A stretch of DNA of 64,000 nucleotides from Tissierella sp. MB52-C2 (GCF_030931715.1 NZ_CP133261.1:2768643-2832642); one strand, 5' to 3'; shown: positions 1 to 8,445, numbered from the stretch's first letter. Numbers and translations are program-made. Notes: a model not told the origin generated them from the letters alone.

Positions 1-298
1 TAGCTATATCTTGTCCAGTCGTTAATTTACCTGGAATAGTTTCCCCATCATCATCCATTATTTCTACTTCACCAGTAAGATCATTCCAAAATGGCATATG
101 AATAAGTACATTAGGGCCACTTGCTAGTGCATCAAACTCTGGGTCATTCTCTGCTATTCCTGATTGAATTAACTCTGATAATTCCATTGTTCTTTTAACT
201 ACATATGGAGTAAATACTTCTGGTTGTATTACATCAGCTACTTTAGTTGTAGTAGATGCGAATAATTGTAAATTCATTTTAAGACTTTTGTTCTTCAT
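1..298 (-). CDS. Phage major capsid (coat) protein, partial
   Basis: An open frame begins at the ATG at 296-298 behind a good ribosome site and runs off the left edge, so only about 99 residues are visible. The N-terminus contains MNLQLFA, a start typical of major capsid proteins in Firmicutes phages, followed by a segment (DVIQPEVFTPYVVKRTMELS) that resembles the coat proteins of clostridial and Listeria phages. It lies directly downstream of the scaffold gene in the late transcription unit, as expected. The C-terminal part is missing because the window ends, not because the gene is broken. Confidence 0.85.
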   Translation of the reverse strand, partial: MKNKSLKMNLQLFASTTTKVADVIQPEVFTPYVVKRTMELSELIQSGIAENDPEFDALASGPNVLIHMPFWNDLTGEVEIMDDDGETIPGKLTTGQDIA

Positions 299-319
299 AA
301 ACTAATCTCTCCTTTTAAA

Positions 320-943
320 TTATTTAGCTGCAGCTTTTAATTTTGTTGCAAGCTCTGGATCTTCTCTTAGTATTTTGCCTTGTTCTGTTAAGTTGAAGTG
401 CTCTTTACTGAATGGATTATTTTTATACTTTGGATCCATTGGGTCTGTTGGTAGTTTTGGATCTCCTCTTCCTCTTAGTGAATCTTCACCAAATAAATAA
501 GACTCTTTTTCTTTAAGAGTCTTTAACTGTTCGTCTAACCCTATTAAGTTATCTCCATCTAATGAAACTCTTTCTAAATCTAACAAAGCCTTTACTGCTC
601 TAATATTTTTAGCTTTTTCATCTTTGAGTTTTAACTCTATAGATGTTTCTTTCCTTAATGCTATAATCTTAGTTTCATATTCTTCTTTGGTTTGACTATT
701 GAGAGTTTCTAATTCTGTAATCTTTGTTGTAAGTTCTTCATTGCCTGCTGCCTTAACCTTTAATTCTTTTAGTTGCTTATCTCTATCCTCTATTTGAGTC
801 TTTAGCTCCTTCTTTTCTTCATTTACTTCGTTAAATCTTTCAATAGGTATAAACTTATCTTTCAATGAGTCTTGATAGGCCTTTAATACCTTCTTAGCTG
901 TTTCCTCATCTAGCCCCATTTCCAATAGCTGTTCTAAAGTCAT
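320..943 (-). CDS. Phage scaffold protein (GP20-like)
   Basis: This 207-residue acidic and lysine-rich protein has a short HTH-like N-terminus (LLEMGLDEETAKKVLKAY), then a coiled coil from roughly residue 35 to 110, then a charged C-terminus. That layout matches the phage minor structural protein GP20 family, which acts as the internal scaffold for prohead assembly. Its position between the head-morphogenesis region and the capsid gene supports this. The scaffold would guide assembly of the capsid protein and then be removed. I did not see a protease gene beside it. Confidence 0.85.
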   Translation of the reverse strand: MTLEQLLEMGLDEETAKKVLKAYQDSLKDKFIPIERFNEVNEEKKELKTQIEDRDKQLKELKVKAAGNEELTTKITELETLNSQTKEEYETKIIALRKETSIELKLKDEKAKNIRAVKALLDLERVSLDGDNLIGLDEQLKTLKEKESYLFGEDSLRGRGDPKLPTDPMDPKYKNNPFSKEHFNLTEQGKILREDPELATKLKAAAK

Positions 944-1064
944 TTGTACATTCCTCCTTAATATTCCTATTCGTTTTTTACAAGTAACCGCCCTTGTGTG
1001 GTCTCGTTCTTTTACATCTTCGATACTAAAAAGATGATTTTAAGCATAATAAAAAGACTTATTC

Positions 1065-1373
1065 CTAAGCCTTAAACAGTTCTGGGTTATCTTTAATCAC
1101 TTGATATAATCCTTTTGAAATTTGATCTACAATAGTTTCCTCTCCATCATTTTGAAAATCTAATTCTCTATCATATACAATCCCATGTATTACTTCATGT
1201 AATAAGGACTGTTGATGACCCTGAGTATCTTGCAATCCTTCATCTATAGATATCTCTTTGCTCTCGTAATTAATATGGGCATATGCCCTTTGGTTACTAC
1301 AAAACAAGGGCTTATCTTCTAATTTAATTTTATATTCCATTCCACTAATAACTAATTTATCTGGTATATTCAT
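1065..1373 (-). CDS. Small HExxH zincin-like phage protein, copy 1
   Basis: A 102-residue protein with LLHEVIHGIVYD around residues 58-69, an HExxH zinc-protease signature, and a conserved EETIVDQ segment towards the C-terminus that may supply a further metal ligand. A close paralogue lies at 6609-6908 in the same prophage; the two share almost the whole length, including VISGMEYK, HINY/F and IHGIVYDRE. The fold is probably zincin-like. The substrate is unknown. It sits in the late operon between head-morphogenesis and scaffold genes, so a role in virion maturation or host takeover is possible but not shown. Confidence 0.7.
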   Translation of the reverse strand: MNIPDKLVISGMEYKIKLEDKPLFCSNQRAYAHINYESKEISIDEGLQDTQGHQQSLLHEVIHGIVYDRELDFQNDGEETIVDQISKGLYQVIKDNPELFKA

Positions 1374-1388
1374 ATTTTCCTCCTTTTA

Positions 1389-2372
1389 TTAGACCACATG
1401 CTCTTTATACCAATCCTTATATTTCATATCCCCGGGTACATAGTATCCTTTACCAGTCTTAGGGTCTCTTGCCCATCTTTGCTTAATATTACCTTCAAAG
1501 CATGGAACTACTGTACTTCTACACCATACATGTAAAGGAGGCCAATTAACTCCTATTTCTCTTTCTGATAGTTTAAATATCCTTAAGTCCATATCTTGAC
1601 ATATATCAGAGGTTCTCATATCCAATGTAGCGAGGAATTGATATTCCTCTACTCCTAACTCCTTAAAAGCCCTAGCCCTAGATTCATTAGCAAAGAAAGC
1701 ACTCTCAGTCATAACTAATCTTCCTGCTGCCCTCTTAGATACTTCCATCTTCTTTGATATATTCCTTATGGCCATATCTGGACCATCTCCTCTAATAAAA
1801 GATTGAGCTAATTCCTTTTGTAATTCATTCATAAGGACTTCTCTATCTCTCCATACCCTTTCAGAGAAATTGGAGCCATCTGGTACCCATGGCTTAGCAA
1901 TAATTGATTCTACTGTTCTGGTATCTAATACTGTGAATGTGTCTCCTATACCAAAACCCTTCTGTACCTCATATATTGACCTATAGTAACTCTCTCTGAT
2001 TAACTCCTCTGATAATCTAGTTAATCCCTTTAATCTAGTGGCTGATATAATGTCTATCTGCTGCCTTATTTGATATTGTAAAGAGTGGAGCCTGCTTATT
2101 CTCTCTCTATCTGCTACATCCATATAATCGCCCATATTTAGCTTGAATTCTCTTAGTTCCTGAGGAGTTAGTAGCTTTTTAGTATCTGCATAAGATATAT
2201 CTTCACCATATCTTCCATAAAAATCTCTTAAATCCTTTTGTATACTAGATATAGCTCTCTTGTATTCTATTTCTAGATATTGATAATATCTTTCACCCTT
2301 TTTAAGCAAGGATTCGGTCAATAAAGTAAACCTATCATTCCAATACTTATTCGTCCTGGTCATCTTCCTCAC
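1389..2372 (-). CDS. Phage head morphogenesis protein, SPP1 gp7 family
   Basis: A 327-residue protein. The C-terminal region has the pattern typical of SPP1 gp7 / Mu F-like minor head proteins: a segment ending TESAFFANESRARAFKELGV, then DMRTSDICQDMD and PPLHVWCRSTVVP, with conserved cysteines and a histidine. These proteins bind the portal and enter the head with the DNA. The start overlaps the end of the portal gene by 26 bases. Translation may begin at the GTG ending at 2372 or at the ATG three codons later (2363). Confidence 0.88.
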   Translation of the reverse strand: MRKMTRTNKYWNDRFTLLTESLLKKGERYYQYLEIEYKRAISSIQKDLRDFYGRYGEDISYADTKKLLTPQELREFKLNMGDYMDVADRERISRLHSLQYQIRQQIDIISATRLKGLTRLSEELIRESYYRSIYEVQKGFGIGDTFTVLDTRTVESIIAKPWVPDGSNFSERVWRDREVLMNELQKELAQSFIRGDGPDMAIRNISKKMEVSKRAAGRLVMTESAFFANESRARAFKELGVEEYQFLATLDMRTSDICQDMDLRIFKLSEREIGVNWPPLHVWCRSTVVPCFEGNIKQRWARDPKTGKGYYVPGDMKYKDWYKEHVV

Positions 2373-3768
2373 CTAAATTCTCATAATTACTATATTTATC
2401 TATTTCTGTTTCCTCTTGCTGCTTTAATCGTTGCTGTTCAACTGCTACATCTTCAACCCATGGATGGTTAGCTATTATTGTTTCATCTGATATTATTCCC
2501 TTTGAATCTTTAGCTATCTTTACATCTTCCTCATCATTGGTAATCATAGTTTTTCTAAATGTAACTTGGACCGTTGTATTGTCATAATCTTTTTTATCTA
2601 TGATATTGATATATTCAGTAGTAAACCATAAGAGCCTTTTAACTGCCTTTCGAAACTTTCTTTCCATAATACTAGCCTTTAAGTCTAGTAAAGAATATAA
2701 AAATTTTAAAGCCACACCTGATGGACTGTTTCCAAATTTATCAGTTTTCATATTTACGCCTTGTCCGAAAATGAATATATTCTCTTCTAATCTGTCTAGC
2801 ATTTCCTTTTTAGCTTCTATAGGTATATTTAGTTCTACTTTGTCAACTCCACACCCTTCACCATATACAGTTAATGCTTTGTAATATCTTATGTTTTCCT
2901 TAAACTTGTCTAAATCTTCTCCTTCATATCCCTTTAGCACCATTATTATCTCTTGCACTTCATCAAGGTTATTACCTAGATCTGATACATTCAAATCATA
3001 ACTATCTATTAACGCTTTATAGAATTTTAAGTCTGATACTCTTTTTTCATTATTAGGGAACTCAATAAATGGAACTTTAGTCCATCCATAGCCAGCATCA
3101 TTATAGTAAAAATGATAATCTGGATTACTAAGCTCTGTATCATCTAATACAAAATTTCCTCCCTCATCCTCTATATAGAAGGTTACGTTCTCCCTAGTCC
3201 ACCATTCAACTCTAATTCTTTCCTCTCCGTTTACTTCTATCAAATAATGTCTTAATACGGCTTCTAAATTTTCCTGGAGGCTTGTATCATAAATGGGTAT
3301 TATTTCCTCTGCTGGAATTACAATAAACTTGAATAGTCCCTCTTGGTTAATATATACATGTAGCCATTCAGTCCCTTTATTAGATGAATTCTTTGCTAAT
3401 TCATTTAAACTATCGTGCCATTCTTCTCCTAATATAAGGTTAAGCCTATCTCCATACTGTTTTTGTCCTTCTTCCGCCTGTAGCACTGGAGGCTTACCTA
3501 CCAAATATCCTACCTTCTGGTCTACTAATAATTTGTGCCAATTATGAGGTATTTTATTATTAGCCTTTGTCTCATCTTCAGTCCTGACTCCTTCTTTGTA
3601 GTAATATTGTTTTCTGTCTAGGATGTCATTTTCATTATAATAGTACTTTTCACCTTCTCTCATATGACTAATGTTATGCCCATTTATTAAATCTCGTATA
3701 ATGTTAGAGTCCATTATCCTCCTGTCATTTTTTAATTTCTGTTTCTGCAATTTATTAAATGTTATCAA
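2347..3768 (-). CDS. Phage portal protein, SPP1 gp6 family
   Basis: A 473-residue protein with the features of SPP1-type portals: an early segment NKIPHNWHKLLVDQKVGYL, a central acidic region with a YDTSLQENLEAVLRHY stretch, and SPSGVALKFLYSLLDLKA near residue 350, a conserved portal helix. It would form the dodecameric ring at the capsid vertex through which DNA is packaged. It begins with TTG behind an AAGGTGATAAG ribosome site, 12 bases after the terminase gene. The acidic C-terminus overlaps the next gene. Confidence 0.9.
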   Translation of the reverse strand: MITFNKLQKQKLKNDRRIMDSNIIRDLINGHNISHMREGEKYYYNENDILDRKQYYYKEGVRTEDETKANNKIPHNWHKLLVDQKVGYLVGKPPVLQAEEGQKQYGDRLNLILGEEWHDSLNELAKNSSNKGTEWLHVYINQEGLFKFIVIPAEEIIPIYDTSLQENLEAVLRHYLIEVNGEERIRVEWWTRENVTFYIEDEGGNFVLDDTELSNPDYHFYYNDAGYGWTKVPFIEFPNNEKRVSDLKFYKALIDSYDLNVSDLGNNLDEVQEIIMVLKGYEGEDLDKFKENIRYYKALTVYGEGCGVDKVELNIPIEAKKEMLDRLEENIFIFGQGVNMKTDKFGNSPSGVALKFLYSLLDLKASIMERKFRKAVKRLLWFTTEYINIIDKKDYDNTTVQVTFRKTMITNDEEDVKIAKDSKGIISDETIIANHPWVEDVAVEQQRLKQQEETEIDKYSNYENLGEEDDQDE

Positions 3769-3780
3769 CTTATCACCTTC

Positions 3781-5067
3781 TTATTTTAAGAATCTTATTC
3801 CATTTTTATTGAATAATATTGTATTAACAAAGTATCTATCTCCATCCATGTGATGGTCATTCTTTTCTATAGGTTTATCTTCTCCCCTATCAGCTGCCCT
3901 TTCATCCCATACATAGGAACTGAATTCCTTAAATGTTTCTTTACAGCAATCATTATACTTAATTAATCCTTTATTTAATGCTGCACCTACATTCCTAATT
4001 CCGTCTACCACATCATTATTAGCACTCCTTATAATATGCCCTCTTTTTTTTAATTCTGCTATAAAGGATGCAGCACTAGGATCTACTATAATTGTTCTAA
4101 TCTTAAGGTTGCCTATAAATTTTTCTAAGTCATCTGCATATTCTGTATCTGTTTTTTGCTTATTCTTCTCTCTGCCTGAATAGTGATATTCTTTGACTTT
4201 GTACCATACCCCATCAAAAAGACCCCACAATCCAAATGTTGTAGGGTTTTGAGTTCCATAGTCTATAGATATATGGTATCTTGTATAAGCTCTATTCTTA
4301 GTCTTAGCAATATGTTTATCCTTGTCAAACATATCATATATAATTCCCTGGGCCATTACCCATAGGCCCAAAATATATCTCTGAAAGAATACTCCACTAT
4401 ACATGGATCTATATCTAGTTTTCGTTTTTTCAGATAAACTTAAATTATCGTCCATAGTGAAGTGTAAATGTATTAGCTTTTTCTTATCTTTTTCATCTAT
4501 CCAATTAACCTTAAACCAGTGATAAGGTCCGTCAGGGTTACAGTTGAACCAAAACTTAGAACCATCAACTGAACATCTACCAGTAGCCTGGTTAACAAAT
4601 GATTCAGGCATTAATGCTACTTCATCAAAGAACACTCCCGCTAATGTAATTCCTTGAATTAGGTCTTGTGAACTTTCATCTTTACCGCCAAAGATATAAA
4701 AATAGTTAGCAACTTCTCCTTTGCTAACTATAACTAAATTATCTGCCCTATGGTCTTTTACCTGGTATCCTCTAGCTTTTAGCATTAATTTTAACCAGAA
4801 TAGTACATTTCTCCTAAAAGAGCCTATTGTTTTACCACACATTCCGAAGTTCTGTTGATCGAATGTCTCCATTGCCCACATGACAAAGGAGAGTGACATT
4901 GATAAAGTCTTTCCAGAACGAATAGCTCCATCTGCAATTATTCCTTCTTTATCAGATACTGGAGATTCCGGCAGCCACCAAGTCAATACCTTTAACTGTT
5001 TCTTGGAAAATGGTTTGAATTTGAACACAGCTTTTTTAATCTTCTTCAGCATCTTCCCAAACCTCAC
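3781..5067 (-). CDS. Phage terminase large subunit (PBSX type)
   Basis: A 428-residue packaging motor. The ATPase domain carries a Walker A motif GAIRSGKT at residues 47-54 and a Walker B segment GVFFDEVAL near residue 145. The C-terminal nuclease domain shows the acidic motifs ISIDYGTQNP and IIVDPSAASF followed by an aspartate-rich end (EKNDHHMDGDRY). It would cut concatemeric phage DNA and pump it through the portal. The start overlaps the small subunit gene by 32 bases; both the GTG at 5067 and an ATG five codons later are possible. Confidence 0.93.
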   Translation of the reverse strand: MRFGKMLKKIKKAVFKFKPFSKKQLKVLTWWLPESPVSDKEGIIADGAIRSGKTLSMSLSFVMWAMETFDQQNFGMCGKTIGSFRRNVLFWLKLMLKARGYQVKDHRADNLVIVSKGEVANYFYIFGGKDESSQDLIQGITLAGVFFDEVALMPESFVNQATGRCSVDGSKFWFNCNPDGPYHWFKVNWIDEKDKKKLIHLHFTMDDNLSLSEKTKTRYRSMYSGVFFQRYILGLWVMAQGIIYDMFDKDKHIAKTKNRAYTRYHISIDYGTQNPTTFGLWGLFDGVWYKVKEYHYSGREKNKQKTDTEYADDLEKFIGNLKIRTIIVDPSAASFIAELKKRGHIIRSANNDVVDGIRNVGAALNKGLIKYNDCCKETFKEFSSYVWDERAADRGEDKPIEKNDHHMDGDRYFVNTILFNKNGIRFLK

Positions 5068-5764
5068 TTACTTGACCTTTTAATGCTTCTAAGAATCCAT
5101 CATCTTCATATTCTTCATCTTCCCCTTGTACTCTAAGTTTTTCTAACTCTAGATTTTCCTTCTTAAGCTGCAACTCTATTTCTGTTTTATATTTATTGAA
5201 TTCAAATTTTTCTTTATCAAGTTGTAATTTTTCTGTATCTCCTAGAGTTTTAGCTTTTGTTTCTATCAATTTTCTAAGTTGGTCCATACAAGCATTAATA
5301 CCTGACACTCTATCTTCTTCTGAAATATCTTTTTCAACTTTAATTCCAAACATATTATAAAAGAAAGTTTTTTCTCTATTAATAAGTCCTGCAATCTTTA
5401 ATCTAAGCAACCTTATTTCATCATCTACATTTATAGAAGGTTGTATCATATTAAATAATATTTTATCTTCTGTATTTAACATATCTGCATATAAGGATTG
5501 ATAGGCTCCATGTTTAATTGCATTAATATTACCTGGTGGAGCTCCTCCATCATTTCCAACTGCATTTGTATTATTTAAGGGTGCACCCCTTTTCTTTTTG
5601 GGTGCACCCTTTTTATTATAGTTTTTCTTTTCCTCAGACCATCCATATCTTTTTATCCAGGACTTTAAGGTATTTATTGAAATATTGTATTTATCAGCTA
5701 TATCCTTCTGTCTCATTCCCTCTAAATAGTCCTGCTTTGCTTTTATCCTGATTTCATCCAACAA
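5036..5764 (-). CDS. Phage terminase small subunit
   Basis: A 242-residue protein with an N-terminal helix-turn-helix (GMRQKDIADKYNISINTLKS, about residues 16-35), a basic and proline-rich linker containing two KKKRGAP-like segments, and a C-terminal coiled coil ending in an acidic tail. This is the usual layout of PBSX-type small terminase subunits, which recognise the packaging site and load the large subunit. It starts with TTG behind AGGTGGTGA. It immediately precedes the large subunit gene in the late unit. Confidence 0.87.
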   Translation of the reverse strand: MLDEIRIKAKQDYLEGMRQKDIADKYNISINTLKSWIKRYGWSEEKKNYNKKGAPKKKRGAPLNNTNAVGNDGGAPPGNINAIKHGAYQSLYADMLNTEDKILFNMIQPSINVDDEIRLLRLKIAGLINREKTFFYNMFGIKVEKDISEEDRVSGINACMDQLRKLIETKAKTLGDTEKLQLDKEKFEFNKYKTEIELQLKKENLELEKLRVQGEDEEYEDDGFLEALKGQVSEVWEDAEED

Positions 5765-5810
5765 TCACCACCTACTTATTTGAGTTGTTTTATTTGTGTG
5801 TTTTTATATG

Positions 5811-5835
5811 AAAAAAGACACCCTTGTGGATGTCT
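5811..5835 (-). terminator. Intrinsic terminator
   Basis: On the minus strand an 8-bp stem (AGACATCC / GGGTGTCT, one G-T pair) with a four-base loop is followed by six T residues. It lies just past the 45-codon gene at 5841-5978 and could reduce transcription into the terminase genes. Confidence 0.6.
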
Positions 5836-5840
5836 ATATA

Positions 5841-5978
5841 TTACTTATTTGTCTCTTCTCTTAATTTGTTAATAAATTCAGCTATTTTTTCAGCCGTTTT
5901 TTCGTTACTATCTCCCGTGTACAATTTGCCTTCTTCGATTAATGCTATAGTAATTTCCTTTATTTGTTCATCAGTCAT
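5841..5978 (-). CDS. Small phage protein, unknown
   Basis: A 45-residue frame (MTDEQIKEIT start) behind a very strong GAAGGAGGGG ribosome site seven bases before the ATG. It is mostly helical and acidic, with no recognisable motif. It lies between a zinc-ribbon gene and the terminase genes. I do not recognise it; the ribosome site and the fit to the operon are the evidence that it is real. Confidence 0.65.
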   Translation of the reverse strand: MTDEQIKEITIALIEEGKLYTGDSNEKTAEKIAEFINKLREETNK

Positions 5979-5991
5979 ACTTTCCCCTCCT

Positions 5992-6234
5992 TCAATCTTC
6001 CACTTTTACATTTATACTGTTAAAGTTCCCACAATTTGGACAGTACGCATTTACTTCTAAAGGTATTCTATATCCATTCTTTTTTATAGCTTTAACTACT
6101 GTATTTACCACTACTTTATTTTTAGGAACCGTCTCTACATCAAATAAATAACCACTATTCTCCTGGGTAACTTGGTGCCACCACTCATATTCATGATTAC
6201 ATTCTTCGCACTTATGTTTTCCCTCTATTTTCAT
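5992..6234 (-). CDS. Small zinc-ribbon phage protein
   Basis: An 80-residue protein with two CxxC pairs, CEEC at residues 9-12 and CPNC near residue 65, which together can bind one zinc ion. The middle contains a predicted beta-rich stretch. Function is unknown; small zinc ribbons are common near terminase genes. It ends 13 bases before the next small gene. Confidence 0.65.
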   Translation of the reverse strand: MKIEGKHKCEECNHEYEWWHQVTQENSGYLFDVETVPKNKVVVNTVVKAIKKNGYRIPLEVNAYCPNCGNFNSINVKVED

Positions 6235-6352
6235 CTAGTCACCCCTTCCCTTTGTATATACTTCTACAGAAAGGGAAAAAATCCTTCTATAATTGTTCGA
6301 CATTTTCCGACAATTAGCAGGATTTTTAAAACTTATATCTAATTATATATTT

Positions 6353-6600
6353 AAAGGTGAAGGGATATAAAATATATCTGAGGTGATTTAATGTCCGATT
6401 TTAAAAAACCTGGTGAAAAAGCTAATTATTCTGGCCAGTACGAAATTGTCGGTCCTCGTGGAGGGAGAACCCCACATGGTGAGCGAACTGTAGTTAAAAA
6501 CGAACCTCTTCCACCAACTCCTGATAAGGGATTGAAGTATAAGCTTGTTGATAAAACAAAACATAAGAACAAATAAATAGTAGAGAGTCCCTTCACCTTT
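6353..6600. repeat. 13-bp inverted repeat bracketing the YjzC-like gene
   Basis: AAAGGTGAAGGGA at 6353-6365 is repeated exactly in inverse orientation at 6588-6600. The pair encloses the whole YjzC-like gene with its ribosome site. In RNA the arms could pair over the gene; in DNA they could mark the ends of a cargo cassette. Confidence 0.75.
6391..6576 (+). CDS. YjzC-like small protein
   Basis: A 61-residue basic protein (MSDFKKPGEKANYSGQYEIV start) that fits the YjzC family: a KPGEKAxxSGQYEIVGPRGG N-terminus, then VVKxEPLPPTP and a C-terminal YKLVDKTKHK. Family function is unknown; small members occur in Bacillus and in prophages. It is the only plus-strand gene in the late region and has its own GAGGTGA ribosome site. 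A 13-bp inverted repeat brackets it (6353-6365 and 6588-6600). This looks like an independently expressed cargo gene (moron). Confidence 0.8.
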   Translation: MSDFKKPGEKANYSGQYEIVGPRGGRTPHGERTVVKNEPLPPTPDKGLKYKLVDKTKHKNK

Positions 6601-6608
6601 TACCATAT

Positions 6609-6908
6609 TTAAAATATTCTACTATCTTTTAATGTTTGATATAATCCTTTTGCTAGTTGATCTACTATGGTTTCCTCATCATCATGCTTAAGATTTATTT
6701 CTCTATCATATACTATCCCATGAATAATTTCATGGATTAACGTTTGAATATGCCCTTGGCTATCCCTTAATGTTTTATCAATCAATATTTGTTTTTTATC
6801 AAAGTTAATATGTCCATAAGCTCTGATATTATCGCAAAATAAAGGTTCATCTGTGATTATTACCTTATATTCCATACCACTAATAACAATTTTATCTGGC
6901 AAGTTCAT
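6609..6908 (-). CDS. Small HExxH zincin-like phage protein, copy 2
   Basis: A 99-residue paralogue of the protein at 1065-1373. It keeps the zinc-binding motif LIHEIIHGIVYDRE (from about residue 57) and the EETIVDQLAKGLYQ tail. It lies upstream of the YjzC-like gene, far from the first copy. Divergence is spread evenly over the protein, so this looks like an old duplication or two separate acquisitions. Substrate unknown. Confidence 0.7.
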   Translation of the reverse strand: MNLPDKIVISGMEYKVIITDEPLFCDNIRAYGHINFDKKQILIDKTLRDSQGHIQTLIHEIIHGIVYDREINLKHDDEETIVDQLAKGLYQTLKDSRIF

Positions 6909-6925
6909 ATTTAGCCTCCTTCTAA

Positions 6926-7153
6926 TTATTTAATCTGTTTCATCTTACCCTTATCCCTCTTATAGCTTCTCTCCCCCATGCATTCCTTTAGAGAGTCGTA
7001 TGCTCCGGTTACTATAATCTTTCTATGTTTACCATGCCGAGGGCAAGTTATATATTTACCTTCTTTTTCATCATGCTTCACTTCACTGGCAAGAAGAATA
7101 AAACTTCTATTACAATTTAAACATTTATAGGCTATGTACTCTTTTGAATTCAT
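6926..7153 (-). CDS. Small zinc-binding phage protein, unknown
   Basis: A 75-residue basic protein with CLNC at about residues 11-14 and a CPRHGKHRK segment near residue 37, suggesting a zinc ribbon with mixed Cys/His ligands, and a lysine-rich C-terminus. It is the first gene after the leader and terminator at 7207-7322, so it probably starts the late transcription unit. Function unknown; nucleic-acid binding is a guess from charge. Confidence 0.6.
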   Translation of the reverse strand: MNSKEYIAYKCLNCNRSFILLASEVKHDEKEGKYITCPRHGKHRKIIVTGAYDSLKECMGERSYKRDKGKMKQIK

Positions 7154-7206
7154 CTTCTCACCTCATTTTTTAATTATCATTTATAAGTATATTTGTTTAG
7201 ATTAAA

Positions 7207-7239
7207 TAAAAAATCCCACCGGGGAACTTGGTGAGATTT
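7207..7239 (-). terminator. Intrinsic terminator in late leader
   Basis: On the minus strand AAATCTCACC and GGTGGGATTT form a 10-bp stem with one mismatch, followed by a T-rich run (TTTTTTATTT). It lies between an extended -10 promoter at 7314-7322 and the first late gene, so late transcripts must read through it. Confidence 0.7.
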
Positions 7240-7313
7240 CTTGTAATCCTATTCTTTTCTTACACATGATCATAGAAAAATCTGTATATGCTTACATTTT
7301 CTTCCATGATACC

Positions 7314-7322
7314 ATTATATCA
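7314..7322 (-). promoter_or_regulatory. Extended -10 promoter, probable late promoter
   Basis: The minus strand reads TGATATAAT, an extended -10 element, immediately after the end of the sigma-like regulator gene. There is no good -35 box at the expected distance, only an A/T tract, which suggests dependence on an activator. The transcript would be about 100 nt before the terminator at 7207-7239. Confidence 0.5.
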
Positions 7323-7353
7323 TGTTATTTTTTTAAAAAACTTCACTTTTTCT

Positions 7354-7728
7354 TCACTTTTTTATTTTTTTACCCACTTCTGCTGATTTTTTCGTAACAT
7401 AACTATCACTATATTTTACTTCCTCTGCTATCTGATTGATAGACTTGCCTTCTACAAATCTTTTATATGCTATTTGATATTCTAAGCCTTCAAGTTTACC
7501 TAGCTTTTCTAATAATTGTTTTTGTGTCTCTTTTTTGTCCTCAATGATCGATTGTAATATGGCTGCCTCATTGTTTACTTTATGTTTTCTATCTACATAT
7601 ATATTTAAGTCTATATTATTATATTCAATTCTTCTAAGTGCATAATCTTCTCTATATAAATCCTCTAATCTACTTTGATATATTTCTATCTCTCTAAGTA
7701 AATCTTGATATGTTGATATAAATAGCAT
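7354..7728 (-). CDS. Sigma-region-4-like phage late regulator
   Basis: A 124-residue protein with a helical coiled N-terminus and a C-terminal helix-turn-helix (YKRFVEGKSINQIAEEVKYS, about residues 88-107) of the sigma-70 region 4 type. Proteins of this size and position (DUF1492 and ArpU-like groups) are late-transcription activators in many Firmicutes phages. It lies just before the terminase side of the genome and directly upstream of the extended -10 promoter at 7314-7322. I infer, without proof, that it switches on the late genes. Confidence 0.65.
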   Translation of the reverse strand: MLFISTYQDLLREIEIYQSRLEDLYREDYALRRIEYNNIDLNIYVDRKHKVNNEAAILQSIIEDKKETQKQLLEKLGKLEGLEYQIAYKRFVEGKSINQIAEEVKYSDSYVTKKSAEVGKKIKK

Positions 7729-7806
7729 AATCTACTCCCCTTTCCTCTCTGCCTCATCTATTTCATAACTCTGTCTATATTAAGCTTAGGCTTGTATACA
7801 ACCCGC

Positions 7807-8445
7807 CTACTCCTCCTCATATAAAATTCCATATACATGATACTTGTTTCCGAATGTATCTCTACCTATTGCATGAGCTTCTGTATGATGTTCTCTACAT
7901 AGCTGTATCTTTCTTAAGTCACTATCATCTATTTTACTTCTGTCTCTCCCCATACCTATAGCGTTCCAATGGTGCATTTCTCCTTTTCTCCCACATATAC
8001 AGCACCTGCTATATTTCAAGCACCCCCAAAGATAACGATCTATATCATCAGTTCTATTTAAGGCTTCATCACTTAGAGGTATGCCATGTTTTAATATAAA
8101 ATCTATAATAAATGTAATGAATTCTCTTGCCTGGCTTATACTGCAATTACTTAAAGAAAAAGGTATCTCCCCTGTTTCTATACAATAATCGTATAATAAC
8201 CATGCCCTTAATTCCTCTGGATGCTCTCCTGTAAGTAATGCTATATCTTTTACAGTTGCAAATATCTTCTTTCTTTGATCTGCTGTAATAGTTCTTCCAT
8301 CATCTATTCTTATTTCTGCATTAATTTTATTGTTGTTTCTATATTTAATTATTTTTGATTGGACCCACTCTCCTGGTATATGTAATATTAGGTCCGTTCC
8401 TTTTTCCGTTTCTCTTATTCCCGTTATCTGTGAGAAGTACTGCAT
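7807..8445 (-). CDS. Putative HNH nuclease (HNHc_6 type)
   Basis: A 212-residue protein. The C-terminal part has the zinc-linked HNH pattern: CCICGRKGEMHHWNAIGMGR followed by LCREHHTEAHAIGRDTF. The N-terminus is beta-rich and has no clear motif. This family is common in Firmicutes prophages between replication and packaging genes, where it may take part in recombination or packaging. It starts with ATG behind GGAGGGAGG. Confidence 0.82.
   Translation of the reverse strand: MQYFSQITGIRETEKGTDLILHIPGEWVQSKIIKYRNNNKINAEIRIDDGRTITADQRKKIFATVKDIALLTGEHPEELRAWLLYDYCIETGEIPFSLSNCSISQAREFITFIIDFILKHGIPLSDEALNRTDDIDRYLWGCLKYSRCCICGRKGEMHHWNAIGMGRDRSKIDDSDLRKIQLCREHHTEAHAIGRDTFGNKYHVYGILYEEE

Noticed and set aside
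6388-6606. Minus-strand 72-residue open frame overlapping the YjzC-like gene
   Set aside because: Composition is that of an antisense shadow and it has no ribosome site; the plus-strand gene matches a known family.
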